Source: Mycobacterium sp. (GTDB taxonomy: Bacteria; Actinomycetota; Actinomycetes; Mycobacteriales; Mycobacteriaceae). From it: DNA of 56,460 bases. The number at the start of each line of letters is the position of its first letter. Within the stretch, counting starts at the first letter, position 1. The translations under genes and the position numbers were made by a program. Of this stretch, positions 54,528-56,460 are shown piece after piece. The stretch spans positions 1-56,460 of the forward strand of contig JAOPWC010000001.1 of assembly GCA_025965895.1 (NCBI GenBank), given 5' to 3'. Below the pieces are notes generated by a model that worked only from the letters and a program-made list of their open reading frames with translations, had not been told where the DNA came from and ran no database searches.

Positions 54528-54716
54528 CGCCGTTGGGATACTGACCGGTTCGTGAGAACTTGAAAAAACAAATTCTGCGGCCGCCCCGGGTGGTGGCGAA
54601 TTCGAGGCTGAGCTCGCGTCCCGCTGCTAACGGACGGCAAATAGGAGCGGAGTATGCGGCGACGCGAAGGGGTTTCCCCGAGCGATGGTCAGTGGAGCGA
54701 ATTAGGCTCTGGGTCC

Positions 54717-56460
54717 ATGGCCAACCGTTGGCAGCTAAAGGATCGACCGGCGGAGTTCGGTGCGATCCGGCCGGCGTTGACCGACAGCGAATGCTGTGGC
54801 GTGTTTTTGGTCGGTCCTGCCGGTGTGGGTAAAACGACCCTCGCCCGCATTGTCACCAAGTCGCTGACCGCGACGGTGCACTGGGTGGCGTGTACCGAGT
54901 CGTCGCGCAGCATTCCCCTTGGCGTGTTCGCTCACCTTGTGCGCCCGTCGACCTCGCGAGACCCGATCGCGCTCATGGCTTCAGCGAGAGAATCGCTTGT
55001 CGGTCAGCAGAATACCGTCATCGCCGTCGACGACGCGTACCTTCTGGACCAACTGTCGGCGGCGCTGCTGCACCAAATCGCGGTGGACCGGGCGGGACAC
55101 ATTCTCGCCACGGTCCGCAGCGGCGAACCGGTTCCCGACGCGGTCACCGCGTTGTGGAAGGACGGACACCTGCTGCGATTCGAGCTCGAGCCGTTCACCA
55201 AGGAAGAAAGCATCGCGCTGGTCGAATCGGTCATCGGAGGCACGTTGGAGGGCCTGAGCGCCGATGTCATGTGGCAGTCGTCCGGCGGGAATCCGCTGTT
55301 TTTGCGGCATCTGGTCGAGGGGGCGATCGACGCCGGATCACTGACGAAGGTGAACGACGTGTGGCAGCTGCGCGGCGCCACGGTCGTCCCGTCCGGATTG
55401 GCTGCCCTGCTCGAAAGCCGTCTGGAGCACGCCGGCGACGATGTCATCAACGCGCTCAAGCCGCTGGCGCTGTGCGAGCCGCTGGACATCGACGCGCTCA
55501 CCGAACTCGTGGGCGAGGATGCCGTCGACGCCGCCGAGGTCCGCGGCCTCGTCCGGGTGGTCCAGGACGGCTCGCAGATCAACGTCCGATTCAGTCACCC
55601 CCTCTTCGGCGACGTCGTGCGGCGTCGTATCGGCACCGCGTCCGCGCGCAGGTTCAGGGGTCGGATCGCACGGGTGCTACGCGACCGTCAGCTCGATTCA
55701 GCGGCCGGCCGGATCCGGATGGCGCAGCTCTATGTCGACAGCGACGAACCCGTGGAAACCGACCTTCTCATCGGCGCGGCCAAGGACGCAATGTCGTTGT
55801 CCAACCTTCCACTCGGTGAACGGATCGCGCGCGCGGCCGTCCAGCGGGGCGGCGGTCTGCAGGCAGCCGAGCTGCTGTCGCGCGCGCTGTACTGGCAGGG
55901 CCATCCGGTCCAGGCCGACGCGATCCTGGCCCGGTTCGATCCCGACCAGCTCGACGAATTGCAGCTCGTCCAGTGGGGCGTTCCCCGCGTTTCCTACCTG
56001 TTCTGGTCGTTCGGGGGTGACATCCGGCGCGCGCACCAGGTGTTGGAGTTGTTGCGTGAGCGGGTGGCGCACCCCAGCCTCAAGCTGATGGTCGAAGCGG
56101 TCGGAGCTGCAATGGCGGTGCACGAGAACAAGATCGCCGAAGGGCTCGCCGCGGCCGAGCAGGTATTGTCCGACCCGCGCGCACCCAGACAGGCCATCGA
56201 CTTCGCCGCGTTCGCCGCCGGCTTGGCCATGCCCCCCGCCGGGCGGGGCCGCGACTTCGAACCGATCGCCGCACGGTGTCGCGCCGAGCAGAAGGCCACC
56301 GACGGCATGATCCGCGTCATGGTCCGCTATGGCGACGTGCTGGCTCTCACCCACCTGGGCGAGCTGGATCTGGCCGACAAGCGCGCCGCCGATTACGCCG
56401 AGTTCTCCTCCGCTGGACAGTTTCTCGGGTGGGCCATCGCGAAGATCATGGGCGGCCTGG
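54717..56460 (+). CDS. Second LuxR-type AAA regulator, 3' end beyond window
   Basis: An open frame of 581 codons that runs off the end. It starts ANRWQLKDRPAEFGAIRPAL and aligns with the regulator at 47036: Walker A GPAGVGKTTLAR, ESSRSIPLGVFAHLV, VIAVDDAYLLDQLSAALLHQ, AVTALWKDGHLLRFELEPFT, VMWQSSGGNPLFLRHLVEGA and SHPLFGDVVRRRIG all have counterparts at the same places. It is therefore a paralogue, and a LuxR helix-turn-helix is expected after the window. No close copy of the shared palindrome lies upstream (54528-54716), so it may be a regulator that is not itself in the regulon. Confidence 0.87.
   Translation, partial: MANRWQLKDRPAEFGAIRPALTDSECCGVFLVGPAGVGKTTLARIVTKSLTATVHWVACTESSRSIPLGVFAHLVRPSTSRDPIALMASARESLVGQQNTVIAVDDAYLLDQLSAALLHQIAVDRAGHILATVRSGEPVPDAVTALWKDGHLLRFELEPFTKEESIALVESVIGGTLEGLSADVMWQSSGGNPLFLRHLVEGAIDAGSLTKVNDVWQLRGATVVPSGLAALLESRLEHAGDDVINALKPLALCEPLDIDALTELVGEDAVDAAEVRGLVRVVQDGSQINVRFSHPLFGDVVRRRIGTASARRFRGRIARVLRDRQLDSAAGRIRMAQLYVDSDEPVETDLLIGAAKDAMSLSNLPLGERIARAAVQRGGGLQAAELLSRALYWQGHPVQADAILARFDPDQLDELQLVQWGVPRVSYLFWSFGGDIRRAHQVLELLRERVAHPSLKLMVEAVGAAMAVHENKIAEGLAAAEQVLSDPRAPRQAIDFAAFAAGLAMPPAGRGRDFEPIAARCRAEQKATDGMIRVMVRYGDVLALTHLGELDLADKRAADYAEFSSAGQFLGWAIAKIMGGL

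Overview
The window is high-GC DNA with long actinobacterial-style ORFs, GTG/TTG starts and tightly overlapping operons. A RipD-like dead NlpC/P60 protein, an MmcO-type copper oxidase lipoprotein, LuxR/AAA and cyclase/AAA regulators, and remnants of a PknF-like kinase and a secretory lipase together point to a Mycobacterium or Mycolicibacterium chromosome. That assignment is inference; there is no rRNA or marker gene here. I saw no tRNA, rRNA, CRISPR array or intact transposase.

0-8.7 kb: the 3' end of an SDR gene, then a PucR regulator divergent from an amino-acid/polyamine-type permease operon. The operon continues with an SDR, an agmatinase-family ureohydrolase and a polysaccharide deacetylase. 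The permease and ureohydrolase are intact; the SDR and deacetylase are broken by deletions and frameshifts. A methyltransferase, fragments of a LuxR/TPR ATPase and a P450, and a PrsW-like membrane protease follow.

8.8-17.7 kb: small-molecule nitrogen metabolism. An fmdB-fmdA (formamidase) pair and a Co-type nitrile hydratase operon (alpha, beta, accessory) lie on the minus strand, among remnants of a Ser/Thr kinase, a secretory lipase and a nitronate monooxygenase. An alpha/beta hydrolase, a quinone-oxidoreductase-like MDR and a TetR regulator are intact.

17.7-36.5 kb: mixed accessory DNA. It holds a copper operon (CsoR-like repressor, a possible His-rich small ORF, a permease with two YHS domains, a multicopper oxidase), a membrane protein/TetR pair, the RipD-like protein, secreted small proteins, an intact nitronate monooxygenase, an AraC gene with an internal deletion, two SDRs, a cupin protein and a divergent TetR/SDR pair with twin operators. 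Decayed genes (TetR, LysR, NTF2-like, GMC oxidoreductase, MBL hydrolase) lie between them.

37-56.5 kb: the most interesting part. A 1300-residue patatin-like phospholipase with C-terminal membrane helices is followed by an EACC1-caspase gene pair, where the caspase carries a DUF2510 and a C-terminal membrane anchor. Divergent to that pair is a 4-TM membrane protein. Next come two genes sharing an SGRPNP N-terminal motif (one with a papain-like Cys/His arrangement), a LuxR/AAA regulator, a class III cyclase/AAA regulator, a catalase-like protein and a second LuxR/AAA paralogue that runs off the window. Six sites resembling the palindrome GTAGTCGACTAC sit 80-300 bp upstream of these transcription units. 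This suggests one regulon joining lipase and protease effectors to signal-sensing ATPases, that is, a candidate biological-conflict or programmed-death system.
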